A stretch of DNA of 35,440 nt from JARRKU01 sp050288425 (GTDB taxonomy: Bacteria; Desulfobacterota; Desulfobacteria; Desulfobacterales; Desulfosarcinaceae), in contig JBNKDU010000097.1 of the NCBI GenBank assembly GCA_050288425.1, positions 1 to 35,440 on the forward strand, read 5' to 3'. The notes beneath the pieces are model-generated. The model did no database searches. It saw nothing but the letters and a program-made list of their open reading frames with translations, and was not told where the DNA came from. Both the position numbers and the translations under genes were made by a program. Shown piece by piece: positions 8,301 to 16,856 of the stretch (the first letter of the stretch is position 1; every line of letters begins with the position of its first letter).

Positions 8301-9140
8301 ATGGGAATCTTACATCCGAAGCACACCACGGCAAAGAATAACGTGGGACCCATGGTATGGGTCCACCTGGTCATTTGCGCTATTTTCACTTTGTCGACCG
8401 GTTTGGCCATTGCAGGCGATCGGCATAAACACTACCAGGAAAGTGAAGAACCATTTGGAGCCACAGCCATAATTATCGAGACAACCGATCACGATATTGA
8501 ACTCCAAGTGTTTGTCGACGGTACCCGTTGGAAAACCCTGGATATATTCACACCGGATGATCGCAGGATTTTCAACTTGAAGACTCGCCAGAATATTCGG
8601 CGGCAGGATGGGTTGAGTGAGCTGTTTTTTGCATCTGAGCCGACCCATTACCTTGAGGAAGAACCCGAATTTGACGGCACCATAGAAGAGTTTTTGGAAA
8701 GATTTCCAGAGGGTGCCTACGAATTTGAAGGACGAACCGGCAGAGGCGAAGAGTTGGAAGGAGAGGCAATACTTACGCATGTGATACCTGCACTGCCCGA
8801 AATCATTGAGCCCCTCATGGATGGCGACGATCCGCCGGTTCTGGATCGAAACAATATCGTCATTCAGTGGGAGCCGGTGACAACACGGTTTCTTGGCGAT
8901 GGTCCCATTGAAATTGTGGAGTACCAGGTAATCATCGATCAGGATGAGCCCCTTCGCGACATTCCGTGGATAGATGGAAAATCCCGCAGGGCATTGATAA
9001 ATCTTCCCGCATCGGTCACCAGTCAAAGGGTGCCGCCGGAGGTGCTCCTGCCGAACACTGCATATAATATCGAGGTTATGGCGATCGAATCCAGCGGCAA
9101 CTCCACCATCTCGGTTACTGAATTCATCACCTCCGAATAA
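8301..9140 (+). CDS. Exported protein with a C-terminal fibronectin type III-like domain
   Basis: 279 residues. N-terminal signal peptide: basic start, hydrophobic core MVWVHLVICAIFTLSTG and a likely cleavage after AIAG near residue 39. The middle (about 45-170) is acidic, with a strand-rich part (ATAIIIETTDHDIELQVFVDG) and a Glu-rich stretch (LEEEPEFDGTIEEFLERF). The C-terminal ~90 residues look like a fibronectin III fold: NIVIQWEPV, IVEYQVIIDQDE and the signature PNTAYNIEVMAIESSGNST. It is probably periplasmic or surface-bound and may bind a partner; no enzymatic motif is seen. Start supported by aaaggag 8 nt before the ATG. A perfect hairpin follows the stop, so it is likely a single-gene unit upstream of the two-component pair at 9291. 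Confidence 0.75.
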   Translation: MGILHPKHTTAKNNVGPMVWVHLVICAIFTLSTGLAIAGDRHKHYQESEEPFGATAIIIETTDHDIELQVFVDGTRWKTLDIFTPDDRRIFNLKTRQNIRRQDGLSELFFASEPTHYLEEEPEFDGTIEEFLERFPEGAYEFEGRTGRGEELEGEAILTHVIPALPEIIEPLMDGDDPPVLDRNNIVIQWEPVTTRFLGDGPIEIVEYQVIIDQDEPLRDIPWIDGKSRRALINLPASVTSQRVPPEVLLPNTAYNIEVMAIESSGNSTISVTEFITSE

Positions 9141-9153
9141 CCTGGAACCATCC

Positions 9154-9184
9154 GTTGACGTCGGGAGACGGTCCCGACGTCAAC
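9154..9184 (+). terminator. Hairpin terminator after the FN3-like gene
   Basis: Perfect 13-bp stem (gttgacgtcggga, loop gacgg, tcccgacgtcaac) starting 13 nt after the stop codon and followed by a short T-rich tail (ttattgtt). Consistent with a Rho-independent terminator, though the T-run is interrupted. Confidence 0.75.
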
Positions 9185-9290
9185 TTATTGTTAACGATAT
9201 AGAACGCTTATCACTTGATAACGGTTCTGAAAAACAGTAGATTATCAAAATGGCAATGTCCAGGTAACCATTTCGTAATGAAAAGATAAT

Positions 9291-9980
9291 ATGAGTATGA
9301 ACATGCGCCTTTTGCTTGTAGAAGACGATGTCAAAATAGCGCGATTTGTAAAACCCGGCTTGCAAGAAGCCGGCTTTGCCGTGGATCACGCGGCCGATGG
9401 CGAGGATGGTCTCCACCTCATACTGACCGAACCTTATGACATCGCCATCGTGGATCTCATGTTGCCCAACATTGACGGCCTGACCCTCATCGAAACCGTC
9501 CGCAAGCAGAATATCAATATGCCGGTGTTGATTCTCAGCGCGAAAAGGTCGGTGGATGATCGCGTCATGGGGCTCAGAACCGGCAGCGACGATTATCTGA
9601 CCAAACCGTTTGCTTTCGCAGAATTGCTCGCTCGGGTTCAGGCACTTATCCGACGCTCTTCCCAGGTGACCGCGCCCACCGAGCTGCGTGTTGAAGATCT
9701 GATCTTAAACCTGGAGAATCATAAGGTTTGTCGATCCGACCGGGAGATCCGCCTGCAACCCCTTGAGTTTTCCCTGCTCGAATACCTGATGCGCAATACC
9801 GGCCGGGTTGTCTCCAAAACCATGATCATGGAGCATGTATGGGACTACAATTTCAATCCCCAGACCAATGTTGTCGAAGCACGAATATGTTACCTGCGCG
9901 ATAAAATCGATCGAAATTTCGATATCAAGCTGATCCATACGGTTCGCGGAGTGGGGTATGTTCTTAGAAAAAATCCGTGA
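9291..9980 (+). CDS. OmpR/PhoB-family response regulator
   Basis: 229 residues: receiver domain (about 5-120) with the acidic pocket LLVEDD, phospho-acceptor Asp55 in IAIVDLMLPNIDG, Ser in LILSAKR and Lys in YLTKPF; then a winged-helix DNA-binding domain (about 135-227) with LQPLEFSLLEYLMRNTGRVVSK and the end HTVRGVGYVL. This is the CusR/CopR-like arrangement and it binds DNA as a phosphorylated dimer. The start at 9291 has only a weak purine stretch ahead; an ATG at 9303 is an alternative. The downstream kinase gene overlaps it by 23 nt, so the two are translationally coupled and form a cognate pair. Targets are unknown; the exported FN3-like gene upstream is a candidate. Confidence 0.95.
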   Translation: MSMNMRLLLVEDDVKIARFVKPGLQEAGFAVDHAADGEDGLHLILTEPYDIAIVDLMLPNIDGLTLIETVRKQNINMPVLILSAKRSVDDRVMGLRTGSDDYLTKPFAFAELLARVQALIRRSSQVTAPTELRVEDLILNLENHKVCRSDREIRLQPLEFSLLEYLMRNTGRVVSKTMIMEHVWDYNFNPQTNVVEARICYLRDKIDRNFDIKLIHTVRGVGYVLRKNP

Positions 9981-11367
9981 GATAAACAATTCGCTGCTGT
10001 TTCGCCTGACCCTTCTTTATGCGGTGGCCTTTACGTTTCTCTCATCCATTGGTTTTTTGGTCTTTTACTACCGCATTTATACCGTTACCATGAAAAACTT
10101 GGATATTGAACTGCATGATGAAATCCGAAAATACGCATCGTTGTTGGACAAATCCGGCCTCGAGGGTATTAGGGCGGCCATAGCGGACGAGGGCAAATTT
10201 GAAGAAGTGGAAGATGGTTTTTATCGTGTTTTTGAATCAAACGGCAACATCGTGGTGTCCACCGATATGTCGCTCTGGGAAACCATTCCGGAAGCCACTT
10301 TTCCGGAAAGCAAGAATCACCCGGAGTCGGCTTATGAAATCCAAACTCTGAAAGTCCAGGGCGGTGACCGCAGAGCGCGCACCATCACTGCTGCCTTAAG
10401 CCCCGACTATGGAATGCAAATCGGGGAGAGCTTGGAAGAAGTCGATGAGTATATGGATATTTTCCTAAACTTGTTGTTCAGCCTTGCCGTCAGCCTGATT
10501 TTGGCGTCGACTATCATTGGATGGCTTCTGGCCAGACGGGCGATTGTCGACATGAAAGAAGTTACCAATACGGCGGAAGAGATATCAAAGGGGGTCTTCC
10601 ATCGTCGTGTCCAGGTCAATGGACGCTTGATGGAAATCCAACGGCTGGGGACAACCTTCAACTACATGCTGGATCGTATTCATACACTGCTTTGCGCCAT
10701 GAAAGAGATCAATGACAATATTGCCCACGACCTCAAAAGCCCTTTGGCCAGAATTCGTGGGATCGCCGAAATGGTTCTGCTCAAGGACAAATCCATCGAC
10801 GCTTACAAGGAGATGGCCGGCGGCACCATCGAAGAGTGCGACGCATTGATTGATATGATCAATACCATGCTGGAAATCACCGAGGCGGAATCAGGTATCA
10901 AGGGGAGCAAACATCAATATTTCGAGTTGGTGGAACTCATTCAAGAGGCTTGTGAATTATTTCGTCCCATTGCGCAGAGTAAGAAAATCGAGTTGCGCAC
11001 CAGGCTACCTCAAACCTTGAAAATGAACAGTGATCGAAAAAAGCTGCAACGTATTGTGAGCAATCTTTTGGAAAATGCCATTAAATACAGCCCGGAGAAC
11101 AAGATGGTGGATGTCTCTGCCTCTGCACGGAACGGAGAGATATTGATTGACATTGAAGATTACGGGATCGGTATTTCCGGGAATGACCTGGCCCATATTT
11201 TCAAACGCTTTTACCGCTGCGACCGAAGCCGTTCCAAGGGCGGCGTAGGGCTGGGCCTAAGTCTGGTCAAAGCATACACCGAATCCATTAACGGGAACGT
11301 GTATGTCAAGAGCACTCTCAACCAGGGCACCTGCTTTACATTGAGGTTTCACACTTCGAGTGAGTAG
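9958..11367 (+). CDS. Sensor histidine kinase paired with the OmpR-type regulator
   Basis: 469-residue inner-membrane kinase. TM1 at about residues 15-37 (LTLLYAVAFTFLSSIGFLVF), a periplasmic loop of about 130 residues, TM2 about 165-190 (LLFSLAVSLILASTIIGWLL), HAMP about 190-242, HisKA with NIAHDLKSPLARIRG (phospho-acceptor His257), then HATPase_c with N-box IVSNLLENAIKYSP, G1 DIEDYGIGIS, and GVGLGLSLVKAY. The architecture resembles CusS/heavy-metal-type and other class I kinases, but the periplasmic loop shows no obvious metal-binding His/Cys cluster, so a metal role should not be assumed. ATG at 9958 lies inside the regulator gene (23-nt overlap). Confidence 0.94.
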   Translation: MFLEKIREINNSLLFRLTLLYAVAFTFLSSIGFLVFYYRIYTVTMKNLDIELHDEIRKYASLLDKSGLEGIRAAIADEGKFEEVEDGFYRVFESNGNIVVSTDMSLWETIPEATFPESKNHPESAYEIQTLKVQGGDRRARTITAALSPDYGMQIGESLEEVDEYMDIFLNLLFSLAVSLILASTIIGWLLARRAIVDMKEVTNTAEEISKGVFHRRVQVNGRLMEIQRLGTTFNYMLDRIHTLLCAMKEINDNIAHDLKSPLARIRGIAEMVLLKDKSIDAYKEMAGGTIEECDALIDMINTMLEITEAESGIKGSKHQYFELVELIQEACELFRPIAQSKKIELRTRLPQTLKMNSDRKKLQRIVSNLLENAIKYSPENKMVDVSASARNGEILIDIEDYGIGISGNDLAHIFKRFYRCDRSRSKGGVGLGLSLVKAYTESINGNVYVKSTLNQGTCFTLRFHTSSE

Positions 11368-11398
11368 TTTGACCTGGTACGCACAACTTGGGTCTACC

Positions 11399-11527
11399 CT
11401 AACATTGCAAAAGCCGGAGGGCTTCAAAGCAAAGGCGACGGGGGGGAAGCCGCAGCTCCTCCACTGCGAACCTATGGCTTTCCCGAAGGGGAAAAAAAAT
11501 AGCATATCCTAGACCCGATCCAACAGG
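11399..11527. repeat. Palindromic intergenic repeat, family 1, copy B (degenerate)
   Basis: Lies between the convergent kinase and cytochrome b operon. The left part (attgcaaaagccggagggct) matches copies A and C. The right part shares ggctttcccgaagggg, an A-run and gacccgatcc with copy C. The interior has diverged. The remaining 11528-11613 has a small stem gcagcc/ggctgc that could help terminate either convergent transcript. Confidence 0.7.
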
Positions 11528-11613
11528 GAACCGGTGGTGGATTTCCAAGCCTGGAAACGCAGCCTCGCTCGGTGGCTGCGGCTCGGAAAGGACCACCCGG
11601 GTTTATGGATGCC

Positions 11614-11970
11614 TCAGTTGACGGTGATCACGATTTCCGCACGATTTTCGCCGCCGCGGACTTCGAGGCGATAAGAACCGGGGCTGGTATCGGCCGGGAT
11701 CTTGAGAACCTGATGGAAATCATCCTTTGAAATGTCAAAAGTACCCAGGTCGACTTCGCCGAAAAGCCCGGTCAGCGTGAAATGCGCCTTGTCGGTACCC
11801 ACTAGTCCTTCCACCTCAACCGCCAGGGAACCGCCTGCTTTGACGGTCAGGGATTCCGGGACAATGCGCACGCCCTCGCCGTGCGCCCAAACCGGGGTGG
11901 AAATTGCGACCAGGGACAGCGCGGCAATTCCCATCAAGAACCATTTGCTTGAATAGACTCTCATTGTCAT
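11614..11970 (-). CDS. Small exported Ig-like protein downstream of cytochrome b
   Basis: 118 residues from the ATG at 11970 (MTMRVYSSKWFL...), or 116 from the ATG at 11964, which has better spacing to aaaggcagg. Clear signal peptide with cleavage after TPVWA, leaving a mature protein of about 90 residues beginning HGEGVRIVPESLTVKAGGSL. The rest is all beta: AVEVEGLVGTDKAHFTLTG, TFDISKDDFHQVLKIPAD, GSYRLEVRGGENRAEIVITV, suggesting an immunoglobulin-like or CopC-like sandwich. An N-terminal His right after the signal peptide is reminiscent of copper-binding periplasmic proteins, but no further metal ligands are evident. It starts 16 nt after the cytochrome b stop, so it is in the same operon and may be a periplasmic accessory of that protein. 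Confidence 0.72.
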   Translation of the reverse strand: MTMRVYSSKWFLMGIAALSLVAISTPVWAHGEGVRIVPESLTVKAGGSLAVEVEGLVGTDKAHFTLTGLFGEVDLGTFDISKDDFHQVLKIPADTSPGSYRLEVRGGENRAEIVITVN

Positions 11971-11986
11971 GCCTGCCTTTCCGTGT

Positions 11987-13015
11987 TCAGCCGATGTGTT
12001 GCATGACCGGCGATACATAGGTGGCGATCATCAGGATCACCCACCCCAGGATGCCGATCACGGTGAGTATACGAACAATTGCGAGAATCCGCCGCTCGTT
12101 GTCGATGATGAGCCCGAGCACCGGGATGGCCAGCAAACCGATCCCCGCCGCGGCTGAACCGAGCAGTATGCCGGGTATGCCGATGGCCGATTCGATGGGG
12201 TAGAAAACCCAGAACGGCCACGGAGGCTTGGTTATTTCGATGCCGGCGCGTGGCGGTGGATGCAGGGACGGCGGCAGAAATAGGGATACGATGATCAGCG
12301 CCGCCACGATGGCGCCGCCATAGATGGCGAGTTTGCGGAGGTGGTCAGGAAACGACGCGCCGCTTCCGAGGCTGGCACGGTAATCGGCCTCGCTTTGCAT
12401 GGCCCGGGGGGCAATCCCGAAATGCTTGATATACGCCAGGTGCAGGCCGCAAAGAAACAGGAAGACCAACGGCAGCAGCCCGATGTGAAGGGCGTAAATA
12501 CGGCTCAGCATGGGGGTGGACAAGGTGAAATCGTCCTGCAGCACTTTGCCCGCGGGACCCAAGAGTTTGCTGACCGCGGTGAAATGGGCCAGGGCCTCGT
12601 ACCCTTCCTGGTCCCATTTGAGCACGGTACCCGTGAAATAGTTCTGAACTATTACCGCCAGGAGTGCCATTCCCACAAGGAAGGTAACCGTCCGCGGCGG
12701 ACGAAAAGATCCGCTCAGGATGGTGCGCACCATGTGTACCAGCAACAAGGCCAGGCCGACGTCGGCGCTCCATCGATGCAGGGAGCGGACCAGGCTGAGA
12801 AACGGGACGCGGGAGATATAGAGCACACTGACATGCGCGCCGGTGGGATTCGGATTGTAAAATTGGGAGAGTACGATGCCGGTGAGAAAAGTGATGAAAA
12901 AACAAACCAGTGTCATCCCGCCGAGCATGCGGCCCAGGGTGTTGGCATGGTCCGGAACCGGATATTCCAGGGTGGAAATGCCGAGAGCGTCGTTTATTTT
13001 ATCCTTTAAGGCCAT
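11987..13015 (-). CDS. Cytochrome b (b6-like) membrane subunit
   Basis: 342-residue diheme cytochrome b of the bc1/b6f family. The N-terminal four-helix domain carries the four axial heme ligands: His80 and His94 (HX13H, in LHRWSADVGLALLLVH) and His177 and His192 (HX14H, in LHIGLLPLVFLFLCGLH). The HX13H/HX14H spacing matches b6-type proteins. About 130 further residues with three or four helices make it resemble a fusion with a subunit-IV-like part. Where the quinol-site PEWY motif is expected, it reads ITKPPWPFWVFYPIE, so the usual Glu is missing. No Rieske protein or cytochrome c gene is adjacent; the only partner is the small exported protein 16 nt downstream. It probably moves electrons between the quinone pool and an unlinked redox partner (inference). 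Confidence 0.9.
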   Translation of the reverse strand: MALKDKINDALGISTLEYPVPDHANTLGRMLGGMTLVCFFITFLTGIVLSQFYNPNPTGAHVSVLYISRVPFLSLVRSLHRWSADVGLALLLVHMVRTILSGSFRPPRTVTFLVGMALLAVIVQNYFTGTVLKWDQEGYEALAHFTAVSKLLGPAGKVLQDDFTLSTPMLSRIYALHIGLLPLVFLFLCGLHLAYIKHFGIAPRAMQSEADYRASLGSGASFPDHLRKLAIYGGAIVAALIIVSLFLPPSLHPPPRAGIEITKPPWPFWVFYPIESAIGIPGILLGSAAAGIGLLAIPVLGLIIDNERRILAIVRILTVIGILGWVILMIATYVSPVMQHIG

Positions 13016-13316
13016 AGGCCCAACCTCGGGATCGATTTTACAGACACAGCGACCATTTAGATCAATATAATGCCTGATTGGTATTTTTCATCTCGCTGCG
13101 GCGTTTCGCCTGGATCGCATCCCTTTCGTGACAGCATATAGCAGTCCGCACCTTACCCGCCAACCGGGTTCCCCCACAGGGCTGTTCATCCGTTTTTTTA
13201 TACCCGCCACTGATCCCCAAAATACAACCGTTCGTCAGTTATCTCTCGGCCATCCGGCCGTTGAAGCCGTATGACGGTCGCAAATGATTCAAAACCGGAA
13301 TAGGAGCAAAACGGAA
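13016..13316. promoter_or_regulatory. Divergent control region between cytochrome b and the TRAP operon
   Basis: 300 nt between oppositely transcribed units. On the minus strand, TTGATC, a 19-nt spacer and TAAAAT (within about 13028-13058) is a poor candidate promoter for cytochrome b. On the plus side I see no clear sigma70 or sigma54 (GG-N10-GC) element. Sites for the LytTR regulator encoded downstream may lie here, but I could not define a direct-repeat operator by eye. Confidence 0.35.
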
Positions 13317-13853
13317 ATGGTTCGATTGGAATGGTTCGCAGGCGTCATAGACAGAATCAATGAGCGCGTCGGCCGGCTGGTTTCGTGGTGGACATTGCTG
13401 CTGGTCGGCGTAACCTTCACCGATGTGGTGATGCGCTACTTCTTCAATACCAGTTTCGTGTTCACCCAGGAGCTGGAATGGCATGTTTTTGCTTTCATCT
13501 TCCTGATGGGGGCCGGATACACCCTGAAAATCGATGGCCATGTGCGGGTGGAAGTATTCTACGGCAAGATGAGCCGCCGTGGAAAAGCCTGGATCGACCT
13601 GGTGGGGGTGCTTTTTTTTCTGATCCCCAGCTGTGCGTTGTTTGTCAAGACAGGGATCCCTTTCGTCGCAAAGTCCTTTGCCATTATGGAAGGATCGCCG
13701 GACCCCGGCGGGATTCCTTTCCGTTTCCTGCTCAAAGCATGCATCCCCGCGGGATACGCCTTGATACTGCTACAGGGCGTTTCACTGGGCATCAAGAGTC
13801 TTGCCGCCATCATCGGCCTTCCCGTCGAAGAAGCCACCATCGAGGAGAGATAA
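13317..13853 (+). CDS. dctQ: TRAP transporter small membrane subunit
   Basis: 178-residue DctQ-type subunit, four transmembrane helices, which joins the large permease to form the membrane part of a sodium-driven tripartite carboxylate uptake system. Seen: GRLVSWWTLLLVGVTFTDVVMRYFFNTSFVF, a typical first helix and loop, then the family signature ELEWHVFAFIFLMGAGYTLKIDGHVRVEVFY. The ATG at 13317 is chosen because taggagc (13301) precedes it by about 10 nt; an in-frame ATG at 13284 would add 11 residues but has no ribosome binding site. DctM begins 4 nt after the stop and DctP follows, giving the order Q-M-P. Confidence 0.93.
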   Translation: MVRLEWFAGVIDRINERVGRLVSWWTLLLVGVTFTDVVMRYFFNTSFVFTQELEWHVFAFIFLMGAGYTLKIDGHVRVEVFYGKMSRRGKAWIDLVGVLFFLIPSCALFVKTGIPFVAKSFAIMEGSPDPGGIPFRFLLKACIPAGYALILLQGVSLGIKSLAAIIGLPVEEATIEER

Positions 13854-13857
13854 GCGA

Positions 13858-15183
13858 ATGGAGTACTTAGGCGCCTGGATGTTTTTGGCCATGTCCATTT
13901 TGATCATGTTCGGTTTCCCGGTAACTTTCACTCTGGGCGGTGTGGCCATGGTCTTCGGTCTCATCGGCTTCGGGTGGGATTTTTTCAATCTGCTGCCGTT
14001 GCGGGTATGGGGGCGCATGAGCAACGTCACCCTCATGGCGGTGCCGCTGTTCGTCTTCATGGGCGTTATGCTTGAGCGCTCCGGATTGGCGGACAAGCTG
14101 CTGGACACCATGGGGTTGTTGATGGGTCGGCTGCGCGGTGGACTGGCGGCCTCGGTGGTGGTGGTCGGCGCCCTGCTGGGGGCTTCCACCGGCATCGTCG
14201 GCGCCACCGTGGTCACCATGGGGCTGCTGGCGGTACCCACCATGCTGCGCCGCGGATACTCCAAAGAGCTGGCCTGTGGGACCGTAGCCGCATCCGGGAC
14301 ATTGGGCCAGATCATACCGCCCAGCATCGTCCTGGTATTGATCGGCGACATCGTGGGCGTGTCCGTCGGTGACTTGTTCATCGGTGCGGTGTTTCCCGGG
14401 CTGCTGTTGGTGGTTATCTACGTTGCCTACATTCTGGTGACGGGATATTTGCGACCCCGGAGTGCGCCGGCCATCAAAAAAGAAGACATGACCGACATCA
14501 TCGGTGGCAACCTGATTCTGCAGGTACTGGTGTCGATGATCCCGCCCTTGTTTCTGATGATCTCGGTGCTGGGTTCGATCTTCATCGGCATCGCTTCCCC
14601 CACGGAAGCCGCGGCCGTGGGGGCGGTGGGCGCCACTTTGTTGACCATCCTAAATCGAAAATTCAGTCTCAAGATCCTACGCGAAGTCATGGCGTCCACC
14701 ATGACGCTGACCTGCATGGTCTTTATCATCCTTTGCGGCGCCGCGCTCTTTGGATTGGTATTCCGCGGGTTGGGCGGCGATCAGATAGTACGACAATTTC
14801 TTATCTCCGTCGGCGAGCACTATAACTATGGTGTCGTGCTGGCAATCGTGCTGGGACTGATTTTTATCATCGGCTTTTTTCTCGATTTTATCGAAATCAT
14901 CTTCATCCATGTGCCGGTGCTGGCGCCCATCATGATCGAATTCGGCTTTGATCCGGTCTGGTTCTGCATCCTGCTGGCCGTCAACCTGCAGACATCCTTC
15001 CTGACCCCGCCGTTCGGCTTCTCCCTCTTCTACCTGAATTCCGTGACCCCGCCTGAGGTAAGCACGGCCCATATCTATCGTGGAATCATTCCCTTCGTGG
15101 TCCTTCAGACGATTGGACTGCTGGTGGTGATTTTCTACCCTGGTCTCGCGACATGGCTACCGAAGGTAGTCTTCGGCGGATGA
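13858..15183 (+). CDS. dctM: TRAP transporter large permease subunit
   Basis: 441-residue DctM-type permease with about 12 helices, the ion-coupled translocation channel. Seen: MEYLGAWMFLAMSILIMFGFPVTFTLGGVA at the start, VPLFVFMGVMLERSG, LGASTGIVGATVVTMGLLAVPTMLRRGYSKELACGTVAASGTLGQIIPPSIVLVLIGD (the family signature around helices 3-4) and LTPPFGFSLFYLNSV near the end. The frame is open upstream into dctQ, but the ATG at 13858, preceded by gaggagag, is the natural start. It is followed 55 nt later by the binding protein gene. Confidence 0.95.
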   Translation: MEYLGAWMFLAMSILIMFGFPVTFTLGGVAMVFGLIGFGWDFFNLLPLRVWGRMSNVTLMAVPLFVFMGVMLERSGLADKLLDTMGLLMGRLRGGLAASVVVVGALLGASTGIVGATVVTMGLLAVPTMLRRGYSKELACGTVAASGTLGQIIPPSIVLVLIGDIVGVSVGDLFIGAVFPGLLLVVIYVAYILVTGYLRPRSAPAIKKEDMTDIIGGNLILQVLVSMIPPLFLMISVLGSIFIGIASPTEAAAVGAVGATLLTILNRKFSLKILREVMASTMTLTCMVFIILCGAALFGLVFRGLGGDQIVRQFLISVGEHYNYGVVLAIVLGLIFIIGFFLDFIEIIFIHVPVLAPIMIEFGFDPVWFCILLAVNLQTSFLTPPFGFSLFYLNSVTPPEVSTAHIYRGIIPFVVLQTIGLLVVIFYPGLATWLPKVVFGG

Positions 15184-15238
15184 TGAATTTGCCGTGATTG
15201 TTGCCATGAACCCCGAACACTTCCAAGGAGGTATGATG

Positions 15239-16342
15239 ATGGAAAGACGAAATTTTCTCAAAAAAGCGGCCCTCGGTGCCACCGCCGCGGCAGCCGCCAC
15301 CGCCATCGGGGCACCGGCGGCCATCGCCAAAAAGCGATACAATCTGAAAATGGTGACCACCTGGCCGCCCAAATTCCCCGTTTTTCAGCTGGGGCTGGAA
15401 GCATTTGCCGAGCGCGTGAAAGCCGTCACCGAGGGGCAGGTTCAGATCCAGGTGTTTGCCGGTGGAGAGCTTGTACCCCCCATGGAGACCTTTCAGGCGG
15501 TTTCCGACGGCACGGTGGAGGCCGGCAGCGGCGCTGCGTATTACTGGGCGGGCAAACTGCGCGCGGCCCAGTGGTTTACCGCCGTTCCCTTCGGGCTGAA
15601 TGCCCAGGGCATGAACGCCTGGTTTTACAGCGGAGGCGGGCTCAAATTGTGGGAAGAAGTTTACGCCCCCTTTAACCTGGTCCCCCGGCCCATCGGCAAC
15701 ACGGGGGTGCAGATGGGAGGCTGGTTCAACAAAAAGCTCGACACCATGGCTGACTTCAAGGGGTTGAAGATGCGCATCCCCGGCCTGGGCGGCAAAGTGT
15801 TCGCCAAGGCCGGTGGAACCGTGACCCTGAGCGCCGGCGGGGAAATTTTCACCAATCTCGAACGTGGGGTCATCGACGCCTCGGAATGGGTCGGCCCTTA
15901 CCACGATCACCGGTTGGGACTGCCCAAGGCGGCCAAGTATTACTACTACCCCGGGTGGCATGAACCCGGCACGGCGCTGGAGATCATTTTCAACAAGAAG
16001 GTATATGACGGCATGCCCAGGCATCTGCAGCTGGCCCTGGATGCCTGTGCGGCGCAGACCAACGTGTGGCAGCTGTCTGAATTCGAAGCCAACAACGGAG
16101 AGTATCTGGAAAAAATCATGGCCTCGGGGAAAAACAAGATCCTCCAATTTCCCCAACCGGTCATGGAGACGCTCCGCAGGCTGGCCAAGGAGACCCTGGA
16201 GGAGGAAGCGGGCAAAGACCCCTTGTCGCGCAAAGTGCATGAAGCCTTCAAGGCCTTCCAGAAGCGCGTCGGTGCCTGGGGGCAATTCTCGGAAGCCGCC
16301 TACTACCAGTTGATTGCCGAAAAGATGAAGATGCAGGCCTGA
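15239..16342 (+). CDS. dctP: TRAP transporter substrate-binding protein, TakP/keto-acid type
   Basis: 367-residue periplasmic binding protein. Three ATGs in a row (15233, 15236, 15239) follow AAGGAGG; the third has the best spacing (about 7 nt). The N-terminus MERRNFLKKAALGATAAAAA with cleavage near PAAIA is a twin-arginine (Tat) signal, so the protein is exported folded. The body carries features of the TakP/lactate-keto acid subfamily: MVTTWPPKFPVFQLGLEAFA, GAAYYWAGK, GNTGVQMGGWFNKK, GLKMRIPGLGGKVFAKAGG and the ligand-site segment GVIDASEWVGPYHD. Relatives bind pyruvate and other 2-oxoacids or lactate, often as dimers with a metal ion; I infer a monocarboxylate or keto-acid substrate here. 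Growth on lactate or pyruvate would suit a sulfate reducer. Confidence 0.93.
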   Translation: MERRNFLKKAALGATAAAAATAIGAPAAIAKKRYNLKMVTTWPPKFPVFQLGLEAFAERVKAVTEGQVQIQVFAGGELVPPMETFQAVSDGTVEAGSGAAYYWAGKLRAAQWFTAVPFGLNAQGMNAWFYSGGGLKLWEEVYAPFNLVPRPIGNTGVQMGGWFNKKLDTMADFKGLKMRIPGLGGKVFAKAGGTVTLSAGGEIFTNLERGVIDASEWVGPYHDHRLGLPKAAKYYYYPGWHEPGTALEIIFNKKVYDGMPRHLQLALDACAAQTNVWQLSEFEANNGEYLEKIMASGKNKILQFPQPVMETLRRLAKETLEEEAGKDPLSRKVHEAFKAFQKRVGAWGQFSEAAYYQLIAEKMKMQA

Positions 16343-16359
16343 CGCCATGCCCTGCCTGA

Positions 16360-16405
16360 AGCGGCGCCCGTCGACCGGACGATCCCGTCCTGGTCGGGCG
16401 CCGCT
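16360..16405 (+). terminator. Strong stem-loop after dctP, no T-run
   Basis: Perfect 11-bp outer stem (agcggcgcccg 16360-16370 with cgggcgccgct 16395-16405) extended by an imperfect inner stem (ggacg/cgtcc). It starts 18 nt after dctP. There is no T-tract, so it may end transcription inefficiently or protect the 3' end of the TRAP mRNA. Confidence 0.5.
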
Positions 16406-16468
16406 GATGGGGTCGTGCGTGTAAGCAGTCCGAAATGCACGCCGGTATCATGCCTTGAAACGGAACCA

Positions 16469-16708
16469 GTGAATCTCCCGTCCATACGAAAGATCCTGTT
16501 CGCCGTCGATTTGTCCGACAATTGTGCTGGTGCGCTGGATCATGCGGTCAGCATGGCCGAAAAGCACCATGCTCGGCGGATGATGCTGCATGCACTCGAG
16601 CCGGTGAACCCCCGGCATCTTTTTAGGGATGAGCGGTCGCTATCAATGGACGAATGGTCTGTGCCACCACCGCGGGCCGGACGGCAGATCGGCCATGAAT
16701 TACCATAA
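16469..16708 (+). pseudogene. Truncated universal stress protein (UspA family)
   Basis: About 79 codons from a possible GTG at 16469 (frame open from 16415). The beginning is a clear UspA N-terminus: IRKILFAVDLSDNCAGALDHAVSMAEKHHARRMMLHALEPVNP, the first beta strand, helix and second strand. Normal members have about 140-150 residues with an ATP-binding GX2GX9GS near the end; here the frame stops at 16708, the last ~30 residues do not fit the family, and I find no continuation in other frames. UspA genes such as teaD commonly accompany TRAP operons, so this is probably the decayed TRAP-linked stress gene. A short functional form cannot be excluded. Confidence 0.65.
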
Positions 16709-16781
16709 TCATCTATTATTTTAATATCTTATCTAATTCTGGCCTGTCGCTCGGGATCTGTCGGCGGATCGAATCGCATAT

Positions 16782-16810
16782 TTTACATATTTACGGCAAC
16801 CATATACAGT
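16782..16810 (+). promoter_or_regulatory. Candidate sigma70 promoter for the LytTR-LytS pair
   Basis: TTTACA (16782-16787), 17-nt spacer, TACAGT (16805-16810), in an AT-rich gap (16709-16853) that contrasts with the GC-rich genes on both sides. The first codon of the regulator is about 45 nt downstream. It suggests that the regulator pair is expressed separately from the TRAP genes. Confidence 0.55.
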
Positions 16811-16856
16811 AAAATCAATTCAGGAGTGATGCTCTCGATCATCATGAGGAAAAATG

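Noticed and set aside
9958..11367. Copper/silver-specific kinase (CusS)
   Set aside because: Domain order fits, but the periplasmic loop shows no evident metal-binding cluster and no metal-efflux genes are nearby.
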